DNA from: Micromonospora sp. WMMD1120
GTDB lineage: Bacteria > Actinomycetota > Actinomycetes > Mycobacteriales > Micromonosporaceae
Assembly: GCF_029626235.1 (NCBI RefSeq)
Contig: NZ_JARUBO010000005.1
Location: forward strand, 6,544,001-6,608,000
Length of the DNA: 64,000 nucleotides
Direction of reading: 5' to 3'
The position numbers and the translations under genes were made by a program. Under the pieces are notes generated by a model. The model did not search any database. It was not told the DNA's origin and saw nothing but the letters and a program-made list of their open reading frames with translations. Positions within the stretch are counted from its first letter, which is position 1, and the number at the start of each line of letters is the position of its first letter. This document shows positions 43,704-52,697 of this stretch, piece by piece.

Positions 43704-44018
43704 AGCGGCGACTATTTCAACGGCGGGATTGGGCGTCAAGTCGACTCGATCGACAATGACCGTCATCGAAAGGCATCGTCAGCTTGTTGCCAACTGTCAG
43801 TTCGGGCGTTCCGCCGTTACATCGGCTCATTGGGACACCACCGGACCACCATCGGTGATCTGGCAGTCCGCGGCCGGACCAGCCCGTCGTCTCGACCTGA
43901 TCGGGCAACCTCCCCCTGCGACATCAACCTGCCAATCGGTTCCGCCGGGTCACCGGGCGGACGAAATCTTTGTAGCGTGACAGCGCCAGTTCACCCGAAG
44001 CATTGACGAGGTGTTGTC
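43704..44018. promoter_or_regulatory. Divergent intergenic region between dehydrogenase and P450
   Basis: 315 bp, visibly less GC-rich than the genes, with no convincing coding frame. It must carry promoters for both flanking genes. A TAGCGT hexamer near 43973 and a GAGGTG ribosome site (44008-44013) precede the P450 start. Confidence 0.5.
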
Positions 44019-45239
44019 ATGGCCGATGTCGACGTCGCCGAACTTCCGGCCTTCCCATTCGTGAGCCCACCGTCCCAACCGTTCGTGCCGGTCGGAGAGG
44101 ACGACCTGGCCCGCCTGGACGCGCCGGTGACCCGGGTGCGCCTGCCGCTGGGCGGCTGGGCCTGGTTGGTCACCCGGCACGCCGACGTCCGCGCCGTGCT
44201 GCGGGCGGCGCCGACGATGAGTTCCAGCCCCTGGACGCCCGGCTTTCCGCTCATCAACCCGGTTCCGCCGACGCCCGAACAGGCCGCGGGCGCCTTCATC
44301 TACATGGACGGCATCGACCACGTCCGGCTGCGCAAGATGCTGTTGCCGGAGTTCATGCTGCGTAACGTCAAGCGGGTCGAGCCCCTGATCGAGCAGAGCG
44401 TGATCGAGTGCCTCGACGACATCGAGGCGACCGGGGCACCCGCCGACATGATCAGGTCGTTCGCCCTGCCGGTGCCGTCGATGACGATCTGCCACCTGCT
44501 CGGAGTGCCCTACGAGGAGCACGACTACTTCCAGAAGCTCAGCCTGGCCTACATGGACCGCGCCTCGACCGAGGACGAGATCAACGCGGTCGGCGAGGGG
44601 CTCACCGCCCTGATGGTCAAGGTGATCGAGCAGAAGTTCGTCAACCCCGGCGACGACCTGATCAGTCGCCTGCTGACCGAGCAGATCGGGCCCGGCAACA
44701 TCACCCCGCAGGAGGCCATGGGCCTGGGCATGATGGTGCTGATCGCGGGCCACGAGACCAGCGCGAACATGATCGGCCTGTCCATCCTGAAGCTGCTCGA
44801 GCACCCTGAGCACTACGCGGCGCTGCGGGAGACCCCGGAGCGGGCGCCGGCGATCGTCGAGGAGCTGCTCCGCTACCTGACAGTGGTACGCGGGGGCATC
44901 CCGCGGGTCGCGATGGAGGACATGGAGATCGGCGGCCAGAAGATCAAGGCCGGCGAGGGGGTGCTGGCGATGATCTCGCTCGCCAACCGCGACCCCGAAC
45001 TCTTCCCGGACAGCGCCGGGTTCGATCCGGACCGCGAGCAGCTGCACCAGCACCTCGCCTTCGGTTTCGGCGTGCACCAGTGCATCGGCCAACCGCTGGC
45101 CCGCTCCGAACTCCGGATCGCCCTGGTGGAACTGTCCCGCCGCTTCCCCGATTTGAAACTGGCCCGCTCCGTCAGCGAGATGCCGCTGCGACCCAACACG
45201 GTGACCCTCGGGCTCGCCGAACTGCCGGTCACCTGGTGA
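44019..45239 (+). CDS. Cytochrome P450 (bacterial class I, CYP105/107-like)
   Basis: 406 residues, a normal length for actinomycete P450s. ATG 44019 has GAGGTG six bases upstream. The I-helix shows AGHETS (oxygen activation), the K-helix region contains EELLR, and the haem loop FGFGVHQCIG places the ligand at Cys355. There is no signal or membrane segment, so it is a soluble enzyme needing a ferredoxin and reductase encoded elsewhere; none is visible here. It is a single-gene unit: divergent from the dehydrogenase and stopped by the strong hairpin at 45246-45281. Likely role is hydroxylation or epoxidation of the released or carrier-bound product, by analogy with P450s in macrolide clusters. 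Confidence 0.93.
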   Translation: MADVDVAELPAFPFVSPPSQPFVPVGEDDLARLDAPVTRVRLPLGGWAWLVTRHADVRAVLRAAPTMSSSPWTPGFPLINPVPPTPEQAAGAFIYMDGIDHVRLRKMLLPEFMLRNVKRVEPLIEQSVIECLDDIEATGAPADMIRSFALPVPSMTICHLLGVPYEEHDYFQKLSLAYMDRASTEDEINAVGEGLTALMVKVIEQKFVNPGDDLISRLLTEQIGPGNITPQEAMGLGMMVLIAGHETSANMIGLSILKLLEHPEHYAALRETPERAPAIVEELLRYLTVVRGGIPRVAMEDMEIGGQKIKAGEGVLAMISLANRDPELFPDSAGFDPDREQLHQHLAFGFGVHQCIGQPLARSELRIALVELSRRFPDLKLARSVSEMPLRPNTVTLGLAELPVTW

Positions 45240-45245
45240 CGCGTA

Positions 45246-45281
45246 CCCGCTGAGGACCGACAGGCGTCGGTCCTCAGCGGG
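45246..45281. terminator. Bidirectional terminator, 16-bp perfect hairpin
   Basis: CCCGCTGAGGACCGAC (45246-45261), loop AGGC, GTCGGTCCTCAGCGGG (45266-45281). The 16-bp stem has no mismatch and fills the 48-bp gap between the stops of the converging P450 and NRPS genes, so it can serve both strands. Confidence 0.88.
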
Positions 45282-45287
45282 CGTTGC

Positions 45288-47657
45288 TCACCGTCGCCTC
45301 CGCTCCGCCAGCAGCCGCTCCGCGACGCGTTCCAGCTCACCGGCGTCGACCTTGCCGTTCGCCGTCAGCGGGATCCGCTCCACGAACGCCCAGAGCGCGG
45401 GCACCGCGTACCTCGGCAGGGAGCGGGCGAGGTGCGCGCGAAGCGTGACCTCCAGTCGCGGCTCGCTGTCGGCGACCACGCCGGCCAGGAGCCGCCGGGA
45501 CGACGCGCCGTCACCCACCGCCACCACCACGGCGTCGCGCACCGAGGGGTGCTCCAGCAGCCGGGCCACGATCTCCTCGGTCTCGATCCGGTAGCCGCGG
45601 ACCTTGACCTGGTGATCCGTCCGGCCCAGGAAGCGCAGCACGCCCTGGGCGTCCAGGCGCACCAGGTCGCCGGTCCGGTACATGCGCTCACCGGTGTCCG
45701 GGGCGGGCAACCCGAACGCGGCCCGGGTCTGCTCCGGCGCGCCCAGGTAGTCGATGGCCAGGCCCGCCCCGGTCACGTACAGCTCGCCGATCCCGCCCGG
45801 TGGCACCTCGCCGCCCGCCTGGTCCAGGATCAGCAGGCCGGTGCCGGCGATGGCCCGTCCGATCGGCAGCGGTGACTGCACCGCGTCCGGATCGTCGAGG
45901 TGGTGGACCGTACTGAACGTCGTGTTCTCGGTCGGCCCGTAGCCGCAGGTCACGCGGATACCGGGGAAACGCTCCAGCAGCCGCCGCGCCTGCTCGGGCG
46001 GCACCACGTCGCCTCCGGTCAACACCTGCCGGACACCGGCGAAGGCGTGCGGGGCGAGGTCGACCATCAACCGGAACAAGCCGGCGGTCAGCCAGAGCAC
46101 TGTGACGCCCCGCTCCTCGATGAACGTCGCCAGTTCGCTCGACGACGGCAGCTCGTGCGGAATCACCTCGACGGCGCCTCCGTTGGCCAGCGGCGCGAAC
46201 AGCTCCAGCGTCGAGGCGTCGAACGCCAACGGCGCGAACCGGAGCATCCGCTCGCCCGGACCGCAGCGCACATGGGAGGGATCGCGGACGAGCCGGACCA
46301 CGGCCCGGTGGGGTATCCGGACGGCCTTGGGGGTGCCGGTGGAGCCCGACGTGAACGTGATGTAGGCCGGCCGGTCCGGATCCACCGGCGGCAGCGGAGG
46401 CACCGTGCGGCCCACGTCGTCGGATGCGAGCGGGTCCGGCGCGATCACCGTGGCGCACGGCGAGGGGCACAGCCGGCCGACCCGGTCCACCAGGGTCGGA
46501 TCGCCGACGATCGCACGGGGATCCACCGCGGAGAACATCCGTCGGAGCCGATCGTCGGGCGCCTCGTTGTCGAAGGCCACGTACGTGCCGCCGCAGCGCA
46601 GGACGGCCAGGACCGACACCAGTTCCCGGGCCGACCGGGAGTGGGCGATGAGCACGTTGACGCCCGGACCGACGCCGGCCTGCGCCAACCTGGCCGCCAG
46701 GCGCTCCACGGCGGACACCAGGTCCGCGTAGCTCAGCGGCCGGGTCAGTTCCGGGCCGTCCACGGCCTCGGTGTCGCCGTGGCGCAGGGCGACCGCCGCC
46801 ACCATCCGCCACACGTCGTCGGACGAGTCGGAGAGCGGCCCGTTGCGGACGGCCGCGATCCGCGCGCGTTGCGTGCGCGAGATGGTCCGCACCGCATCCA
46901 GGGGCTCGTTCACCGAGTCGAGGAGTTCGACGAGCGTGGCGTCGAGCGAGTCCGCCAGGGCGCCGGCCTCCGCGGGCAGGAGCGCGGCTGTCGCGTACTC
47001 CAGCGCCAGCTCCGCCCGGGGTCCCCAGCGCCGCAGGACCAGCGCGGCGTCGAGCGGGAAATCACCGGTGGGGTGGCTGTCGTGGTCGACCACCTCGACC
47101 GGCCCGGCGGAGAACCGTTCCGGCCCGTCCTCGGCCCGCGCGTCGACCACGAACTGGAGCAACGCGGCCCGCCGGGGGTCGTCGGGTACGTCCAGCCGGG
47201 CCCGCAGCTCGTCCACCGGCACACCGGCGGTCTCGGCCGCGGCCAGCTCGGACGCGATCCCGCCGAGGTACGCGCGGACGGACGTCCCCTCCGCCAGCGC
47301 GCAGCGGACCGGAACCACACGCCCGTCGGCGAGGGTGTGGCCGAGGAGGAGATCCCGCACCCCGGCGCGCCGGGCGAGCACCAGGCTCCACGCCGCCAGC
47401 AGGACCGTCGTACGACTGACCGCGCGGTCCGCCGCCAACCGGGCGCAGGCGGACGCGGCGGGGTCGGACAGGGCGAACGCCAGCCGTGCTCCGGCGTGGT
47501 CCCGGGTGGCGGGACGGGTCAGGTCGGACGGGAGTTCGAGCACCGTCGGAGCGCCGGTGAGCTGGGCGACCCGGGCCGCGACAAGCGCCTCCGACGGCTC
47601 CCGGGTGACCGGGTCCGGGGTCCCCTCGCCGGGTGGGGTTCTAGTCGGAACTGTCAC
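45288..47657 (-). CDS. NRPS half-condensation-adenylation protein lacking a carrier domain
   Basis: 789 residues from GTG 47657, which has GGGGGAG about 8 nt upstream and overlaps the end of the preceding gene by 17 bp; the longer frame to 47732 lies inside that gene. Residues about 1-280 match only the C-terminal lobe of a condensation domain: the N-terminal lobe with HHxxxDG is missing. The A domain follows, with TFTSGSTGTPKA, FDASTLELF, GYGPTEN, YRTGDL and a terminal NGK lysine. Aligning to GrsA by eye gives the specificity code D-A-L-W-L-G-G-T-F-K, of the valine/branched-aliphatic type. The protein ends after the A domain with no PCP. It is the last gene of the operon and must load a carrier in trans, the PCP-C protein at 53999-55597 being the obvious candidate. 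Confidence 0.9.
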   Translation of the reverse strand: MTVPTRTPPGEGTPDPVTREPSEALVAARVAQLTGAPTVLELPSDLTRPATRDHAGARLAFALSDPAASACARLAADRAVSRTTVLLAAWSLVLARRAGVRDLLLGHTLADGRVVPVRCALAEGTSVRAYLGGIASELAAAETAGVPVDELRARLDVPDDPRRAALLQFVVDARAEDGPERFSAGPVEVVDHDSHPTGDFPLDAALVLRRWGPRAELALEYATAALLPAEAGALADSLDATLVELLDSVNEPLDAVRTISRTQRARIAAVRNGPLSDSSDDVWRMVAAVALRHGDTEAVDGPELTRPLSYADLVSAVERLAARLAQAGVGPGVNVLIAHSRSARELVSVLAVLRCGGTYVAFDNEAPDDRLRRMFSAVDPRAIVGDPTLVDRVGRLCPSPCATVIAPDPLASDDVGRTVPPLPPVDPDRPAYITFTSGSTGTPKAVRIPHRAVVRLVRDPSHVRCGPGERMLRFAPLAFDASTLELFAPLANGGAVEVIPHELPSSSELATFIEERGVTVLWLTAGLFRLMVDLAPHAFAGVRQVLTGGDVVPPEQARRLLERFPGIRVTCGYGPTENTTFSTVHHLDDPDAVQSPLPIGRAIAGTGLLILDQAGGEVPPGGIGELYVTGAGLAIDYLGAPEQTRAAFGLPAPDTGERMYRTGDLVRLDAQGVLRFLGRTDHQVKVRGYRIETEEIVARLLEHPSVRDAVVVAVGDGASSRRLLAGVVADSEPRLEVTLRAHLARSLPRYAVPALWAFVERIPLTANGKVDAGELERVAERLLAERRRR

Positions 47658-50600
47658 CGGAGCGCTCCCCCGTCGATCCACCGTCGGTCTCCGTCTCGGC
47701 CAGCACGGCCGCGAGCCGTTGCGCGAGGACACCCACCTGCGGCGGCGCCATCATCGTGTGGTGGTCGCCGGGCACCTGCTCGACCCGAATCCCCGCCCCG
47801 TAGATCTGGTCCCAGCCCAGCGTCTCGCCCGGGTTGTCCCGTACCGCCTCGTCCATCGCCAGGAAGAGCGTGACCGGGTGGTCCGCCGAGGGTGTGCTCG
47901 GCGGGCGCGCGTCCCGGATGTACCTCATGGCCGCGCTGACGTTCGTCCGGTAGACGGTGAGCATCTGCCGCAGCTCGGCCTGGCCCGCGTCGGCGGGCAG
48001 CAGGTCCCTGGCGCGTACCAGCCGGACCAGGTGGTCCAGTCGGGCCTCCGCGTCCAGCGACTCGAGTTCACCGGCGGGGATGTCCAGTTGGTAGTGCCAG
48101 GCGAAGCGCTGGATAAGTTCGACGTCGCTGACGTCGGCGTGCGGGTCGGCGTCCGGCGTCTCGTCCGCGACGAGTTCGTCGAGCTGGGCGTCGACCGGCG
48201 CGTCACTGTCGAAGAGGACGAGCTGCGCCACCTCGTCGCCGGCGAGCCGCAACTGCCGCGCGACCTCGTGCGCGATGATCCCGCCGAGGCACCAGCCACC
48301 GATCCAGTACGGCCCCCGCGGCTGGTGGGCCTTGATCTCCCGCACGTACCCGGCGGCCATCTCGGTCAGTTCGGTAGGGCTGCTGCCGCCGGGGTAGAGC
48401 CCCGGCGACTGGAGGCCGATGAACGGGCGGTCGGTCCCGGCGGCACGCGCCAACGGCAGGTAGCTCAGCACGCCACCACCACCGGCGTGGACGCAGAAGA
48501 ACGGCGCCAGCGACCCGGCGCCCTGTAGCGGCACGGCGGAGCGGAACTGGCGCTCCCGCCCCTCGGCCCGCAGCAGTCGGGCCATCGCCTCGATCGAGCT
48601 GGCGTTGACCATCGCCGACACGGGCAGTTTGACGCCGGTCGCCTTGCGGATGTCAGCGATGAGGCGGATCGCCTTCAGCGAGTTCCCGCCGACCTCGAAG
48701 AAGTCCTCGGTGACACCGACGGTCCTGCCCAGGGACCGCGTCCAGAGGTGGGAGAGCAGCAGTTCGGTGCCGTCCCGGGGTGGGGTCTCGCCGCGCTGGC
48801 CGAGTTGCCGGACGTCGGCGGCGGCCCGGACCAGGGCCGACCGGTCCAGCTTGCCGTTGCCGCTCAACGGGAACGCGTCGAGGGCGACGAAGGCCGCCGG
48901 CCGCATGTGCTGCGGCAGGCGCGCCGCGGCGAACTGGTGCAGCTCGCTGTCGTGCAGGTCGCCGGCGCCGGCGACGAACGCGATCAACCGCTGCTGTCCG
49001 GCGTCGTCGGGAGTCACCACCGCGACGCAGTCCTTCACGTCCGGATGCGTGCGCACCACCGACTCGATCTCGCGCAACTCGACCCGGTAGCCGGCGATCT
49101 TCACCTGGTCGTCGTCGCGCCCGACGAATTCGAGGTCGCCGTTGGGCAGCCTGCGCACCAGGTCGCCCGTCCGGTAGCGGCGAGCGCCGTGCTCCGGCGA
49201 CAGCGGGTCCGGGATGAACCGCTCGGCGGTGAGGTCCGGCAGGCCGAGGTAGCCCGCCGCGACGCCCGGTCCGCCGATCACCAGCTCGCCGGGCACCCAG
49301 TGCGGAACCTCGCCCAACGCCCGGTCCACGACCTGGACGGTCGCCGCGCCCAGCGGGCTGCCGATCGGCACCGAGCCCGACCTCGGGTCCAGCTCCGCCA
49401 GCCGGACCCGGTACGCGGTGGCGCCCACGGTCGTCTCGGTCGGGCCGTAGTGGTTGACGATCTCGCAGCCGTCGGCCAGTTCGCCGAGCCGGGCGGCCAG
49501 GTCGCGGCGCAGCAGCTCGCCACCGATGACGAGGGTCCGCCTGGGGATCAGGCCGGCGGGCGTCGCGGTCGACTGCAGCAGCGCCGTCAGGTGCGACGGG
49601 GTGATCTTGACGACGTCGACCGCCTCGCGCTGGAGGTAGTCCGCCAGCTCGTCACCGCTGCGCAGCACGTCGTCGTCCACCAGGTGCAGCGTCCCGCCGG
49701 TGCACAACGCCGCGAAGAGGGCCGTGTATCCCAGGTCCGCGCTGAGGCTCGACACGTGGGCGTACCGGAGGCCGGGCGGCAGGTCGAGACGCTCGGTGAT
49801 CGCGTCGACGTAACCGGCGAGCTGCCGGTGCCCCACCAGCACGCCCTTCGGCCGGCCCGTCGTTCCCGACGTGTACAGCACGTAGGCCAGGCCGGCGGGG
49901 TCGGGTCCGGCGTCCCGGGTCGCCACCGGGGCGTCGCCGTCTCGCACCTCGTCGACGACGATCGGCGCCGCGCGCAGGGACCCGGTCAGGGAGGCGTGCT
50001 CGGGCTCGGTCACGATGATCTCGACACCGCTGTCGTCGAGCATCAGCCGCAGGCGCTCGGATGGCACCGTCGGGTCCAGCGGCACGTACGCCGCACCGGT
50101 CTCCAGCACCGCAAGCATCGCGGCCAGGGCCTCCGTGCGGCGTCCGAAGAGGACACCGACCGGGCGGCCCGGTCCGGCGCCGCGGGCGACCAGCTCGTCG
50201 GCGAGCGTCCGGGCGGTCGCGTGCAGCGCGCCGTAGCTGTGCCGGCCCCGGCTGTCGACCACCGCGATGCTCGACGGTTGCGCGCGCGCGTGCCGGGCGA
50301 ACCGTTCGTGCACCGGGATCGGCGCGGTGTCGGCGGGCGGCGGGGCGGCGGTGACCTTCGGCTGGCCCGCGGGGAGCAGGGGCACCTCCTCGACGGGCGT
50401 CTCCGGGGCGGACATCCAGGTCCGCAGCACCGACGCGAGACCGCTGGCGAGGTCGGCCACGTCGGCCCTGTCGAAGCTGTCCGTCCGGTAGCGCAGCACC
50501 GCCCGCGGTGCCGCGTCGTCCTGCTCGACAGCCAGTTCGAGATCGGTCTCCAGCACGCCGTCGACACGGCTCAGCACGAACTCGACCCCGTCGGCGGCGA

Positions 50601-51639
50601 CGGCCGGTGGCCGTACCCGGTGGCTGAAGCCGATCAACGTCCGCTCCTGCGCGGTGGCGTCGTCGGCGAACCAGACCTCGGGCGAGATCGCGTACTGCAA
50701 CTCCTCGGCCGCGTCGTCCCGGGCCGTGACGTGGCCGACCAGCGACCGCAGGGACCCCGACGGGTCGTCGTCGAGGCGTACCGGCGCGAACCTGGCCAGC
50801 GGGCCGATCGCGTCCGCCAGGCCGTCCTCCTGCCGCCCGGACCGCGACGTCAGCACCACCAGCGGTCGGCCGGGCACGTACCGACCGAGCAGCGCCGCCC
50901 AGGCCGCGAGCAACAGCCCGCGCAGCGTACGGCCGTCGCGCCCGACAGTCTCGCGCAGGCCGTCGGGCAGCGGCACCGCCACCGCGTCCTGGCCGGCGGG
51001 CCGGGACGCGCGGTCGGCGCGCGGGTGCTGGAACGGCAGCCACGGCAGCTCGCCGAGAATGTCGGTGAGCGACTGCCAGTGCCGCCTGGCCTCGGCGTCC
51101 GCGTCACCGAGCTGCTGGTTGAACCACTCCGCCAGGTCGGCGTACTGCAACGGCTCCTCGTCGGACGGTGCCGCGCCGCGATAGAGCCCGGCCAGGCGCT
51201 CGGCGAGCAGCGCGACGCTCTCCGCGTCGGCGTTCAGGGTCGGCAGCCGCAGGAGGATGGTGTGCCGCCCGTCGTCCCGGTTGACGAGCCCGACCCGCAG
51301 CGGCGGACCGGCGCTGTCCATCGGCTCCGCGGCACGCGCGCGCCAGTCGTCCTCGGTGACCTCCTCGACGGCGACCGGGGCCGCCGCCCGGATCCGTTGC
51401 AGCGGCACGTCGAGGCCGGCGACCCGCTGGTAGTCGGTGCGCAGGATCTCGTACCGCTCGACCAGGGCCTCCACCGCCGCGCGCAGGCGGTCCCGGTCGA
51501 GCCGGCCGCGAACGGTGATCTCGCCCCGGATCGACGGGCAGCGGTCGCCCGCGCCGGTCCGCACGACCTGGGTGAGCCAGGCGTGCCGCTGCTGCGGCGA
51601 CAGCGGAAACAGTTCCGTGGCCGCTTCCGTGCTGGTCAT
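47641..51639 (-). CDS. NRPS C*-A(Asp)-PCP-TE with degenerate C domain and Cys thioesterase
   Basis: 1332 residues from ATG 51639, with GGAGGGGG upstream and an ATGA overlap with the dioxygenase gene. Residues 10-440 are a full-length condensation-like domain, but at 132-141 LPTLNADAES stands where HHxxxDG should be, so it cannot catalyse condensation in the usual way. The A domain (about 460-960; YTSGTTGRPKG, NHYGPTET, YRTGDL, NGK) gives the code D-L-T-K-V-G-H-V-G-K by eye alignment to GrsA, which matches the aspartate codes known from surfactin-type synthetases. The PCP has VGGNSLKAI. The thioesterase (about 1050-1332) has GGWCLGG, so its nucleophile is Cys1117 (codon 48289-48291), and a C-terminal catalytic His (DHHTMM). 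Likely role: load Asp, present it for hydroxylation, and release the final product. Confidence 0.93.
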   Translation of the reverse strand: MTSTEAATELFPLSPQQRHAWLTQVVRTGAGDRCPSIRGEITVRGRLDRDRLRAAVEALVERYEILRTDYQRVAGLDVPLQRIRAAAPVAVEEVTEDDWRARAAEPMDSAGPPLRVGLVNRDDGRHTILLRLPTLNADAESVALLAERLAGLYRGAAPSDEEPLQYADLAEWFNQQLGDADAEARRHWQSLTDILGELPWLPFQHPRADRASRPAGQDAVAVPLPDGLRETVGRDGRTLRGLLLAAWAALLGRYVPGRPLVVLTSRSGRQEDGLADAIGPLARFAPVRLDDDPSGSLRSLVGHVTARDDAAEELQYAISPEVWFADDATAQERTLIGFSHRVRPPAVAADGVEFVLSRVDGVLETDLELAVEQDDAAPRAVLRYRTDSFDRADVADLASGLASVLRTWMSAPETPVEEVPLLPAGQPKVTAAPPPADTAPIPVHERFARHARAQPSSIAVVDSRGRHSYGALHATARTLADELVARGAGPGRPVGVLFGRRTEALAAMLAVLETGAAYVPLDPTVPSERLRLMLDDSGVEIIVTEPEHASLTGSLRAAPIVVDEVRDGDAPVATRDAGPDPAGLAYVLYTSGTTGRPKGVLVGHRQLAGYVDAITERLDLPPGLRYAHVSSLSADLGYTALFAALCTGGTLHLVDDDVLRSGDELADYLQREAVDVVKITPSHLTALLQSTATPAGLIPRRTLVIGGELLRRDLAARLGELADGCEIVNHYGPTETTVGATAYRVRLAELDPRSGSVPIGSPLGAATVQVVDRALGEVPHWVPGELVIGGPGVAAGYLGLPDLTAERFIPDPLSPEHGARRYRTGDLVRRLPNGDLEFVGRDDDQVKIAGYRVELREIESVVRTHPDVKDCVAVVTPDDAGQQRLIAFVAGAGDLHDSELHQFAAARLPQHMRPAAFVALDAFPLSGNGKLDRSALVRAAADVRQLGQRGETPPRDGTELLLSHLWTRSLGRTVGVTEDFFEVGGNSLKAIRLIADIRKATGVKLPVSAMVNASSIEAMARLLRAEGRERQFRSAVPLQGAGSLAPFFCVHAGGGGVLSYLPLARAAGTDRPFIGLQSPGLYPGGSSPTELTEMAAGYVREIKAHQPRGPYWIGGWCLGGIIAHEVARQLRLAGDEVAQLVLFDSDAPVDAQLDELVADETPDADPHADVSDVELIQRFAWHYQLDIPAGELESLDAEARLDHLVRLVRARDLLPADAGQAELRQMLTVYRTNVSAAMRYIRDARPPSTPSADHPVTLFLAMDEAVRDNPGETLGWDQIYGAGIRVEQVPGDHHTMMAPPQVGVLAQRLAAVLAETETDGGSTGERSGDSSD

Positions 51640-52685
51640 CGGGCCCCCTCCAGGGCGCTCCACGCGCCGGACATGGCGACGAGCACCTTCCGGGGACCCT
51701 GGTACGGGTTCCGGCCATGGCTCATCAGCATGTTGTCCACGAGCATCACGTCACCGGTCTGCCACGGGGTCGCCACGGTCTCCGCCGCGAACGCGGCCCG
51801 GATCTCGGTGAACGCCTCGTCCTCGATCACGCTGCCGTCGCCGTACAGGGCGTTGCGCGGGAGCTGGTCGGGGGCGAAGGAGGCCAGCAGGTCCTCCCGG
51901 ACGGCGGCGGGCAGGCTGGAGGTGTGGAAGAGGTGGGCCTGGTTGAACCAGGCCACCTCGTGGGTACGGGGATGCTCGGCGACCACCTGGCAGACCTGCC
52001 GGGTACGCAGGCCGCCGTTCGGCAGCCACTCCAGGTCGATCTCGTTGGTGGCGCAGAACCGCTCCACCGTCGCCCGGTCGTCGGTCTCGAACACCTGCTG
52101 CCACGGCAGGTCGACGCCGCCGCCGTAGTTGCGCACGTACATGATCCCGGCGCGCTCGAACCGCTCGCGCACCGCGGACGGGATGCGGGCCAGCACCCGT
52201 CGGCTGTCCGCCAGCGGCGTCTCCCCGCCACTGGTGGCGTTGAGCTGGCAGAAGAACCACAGTCGCAGCGGCCAGTCGCGGGCGTAGGCCATCTCGTTGT
52301 GCTGCGGGATCGTCGCCTCCGGCGGGTACTCGCTGGAGGTGTAGACGCCCTTCGACTCCTTGGTGCGCGGGGTGGACCCGTACAGGTAGTCGAGCAGCCG
52401 CTCGTCGCCGCCCTGCCCCGCCACGTTGGCGAAGTCGGCCGCCGTGGCGACCTGGAACCTCCGGAAGATCACCGCTCCGGCGGCGAGCAGGTGACCGTCG
52501 ACGGTCTCCTGGCTCTCCCGCAGCCATGCGGCCAGGTCGAGGCCGGCCGCCCGGGCCTCGATGACGACGGGCGCGCCGGGCCGGTCCGCACTCGTGATGC
52601 GGACCAGGCCGTCGGCGCCGGGTTCGACGCTCCGGCGGCGGATGGACCGCACCGAGCGTCCCTGCGCTGGAGTCGAAGCTCCCAT
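51636..52685 (-). CDS. SyrP/TauD-type Fe(II)/2-oxoglutarate dioxygenase, probable aspartyl beta-hydroxylase
   Basis: 349 residues from ATG 52685, with GGAG 9 nt upstream. TauD/clavaminate-synthase fold: iron ligands His129 and Glu131 in QHNEMAYARDWP (HxE/D), distal His323 and the 2-oxoglutarate-binding Arg332 in SHGRNPYQGPRK. The HNE signature and overall layout resemble SyrP, which hydroxylates aspartate bound to the carrier domain of syringomycin synthetase. It overlaps by ATGA with the Asp-specific NRPS gene downstream, which supports the same reaction: Asp-S-PCP to beta-hydroxy-Asp-S-PCP. The family assignment is seen; the substrate is inferred from code and context. Soluble, cytoplasmic. 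Confidence 0.9.
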   Translation of the reverse strand: MGASTPAQGRSVRSIRRRSVEPGADGLVRITSADRPGAPVVIEARAAGLDLAAWLRESQETVDGHLLAAGAVIFRRFQVATAADFANVAGQGGDERLLDYLYGSTPRTKESKGVYTSSEYPPEATIPQHNEMAYARDWPLRLWFFCQLNATSGGETPLADSRRVLARIPSAVRERFERAGIMYVRNYGGGVDLPWQQVFETDDRATVERFCATNEIDLEWLPNGGLRTRQVCQVVAEHPRTHEVAWFNQAHLFHTSSLPAAVREDLLASFAPDQLPRNALYGDGSVIEDEAFTEIRAAFAAETVATPWQTGDVMLVDNMLMSHGRNPYQGPRKVLVAMSGAWSALEGAR

Positions 52686-52697
52686 TGGTCGTCTCCT

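Noticed and set aside
43704..43766. N-terminal extension of the short-chain dehydrogenase from ATG 43766
   Set aside because: The added 21 residues do not look like an SDR N-terminus and no better ribosome site is seen, so ATG 43703 was preferred.
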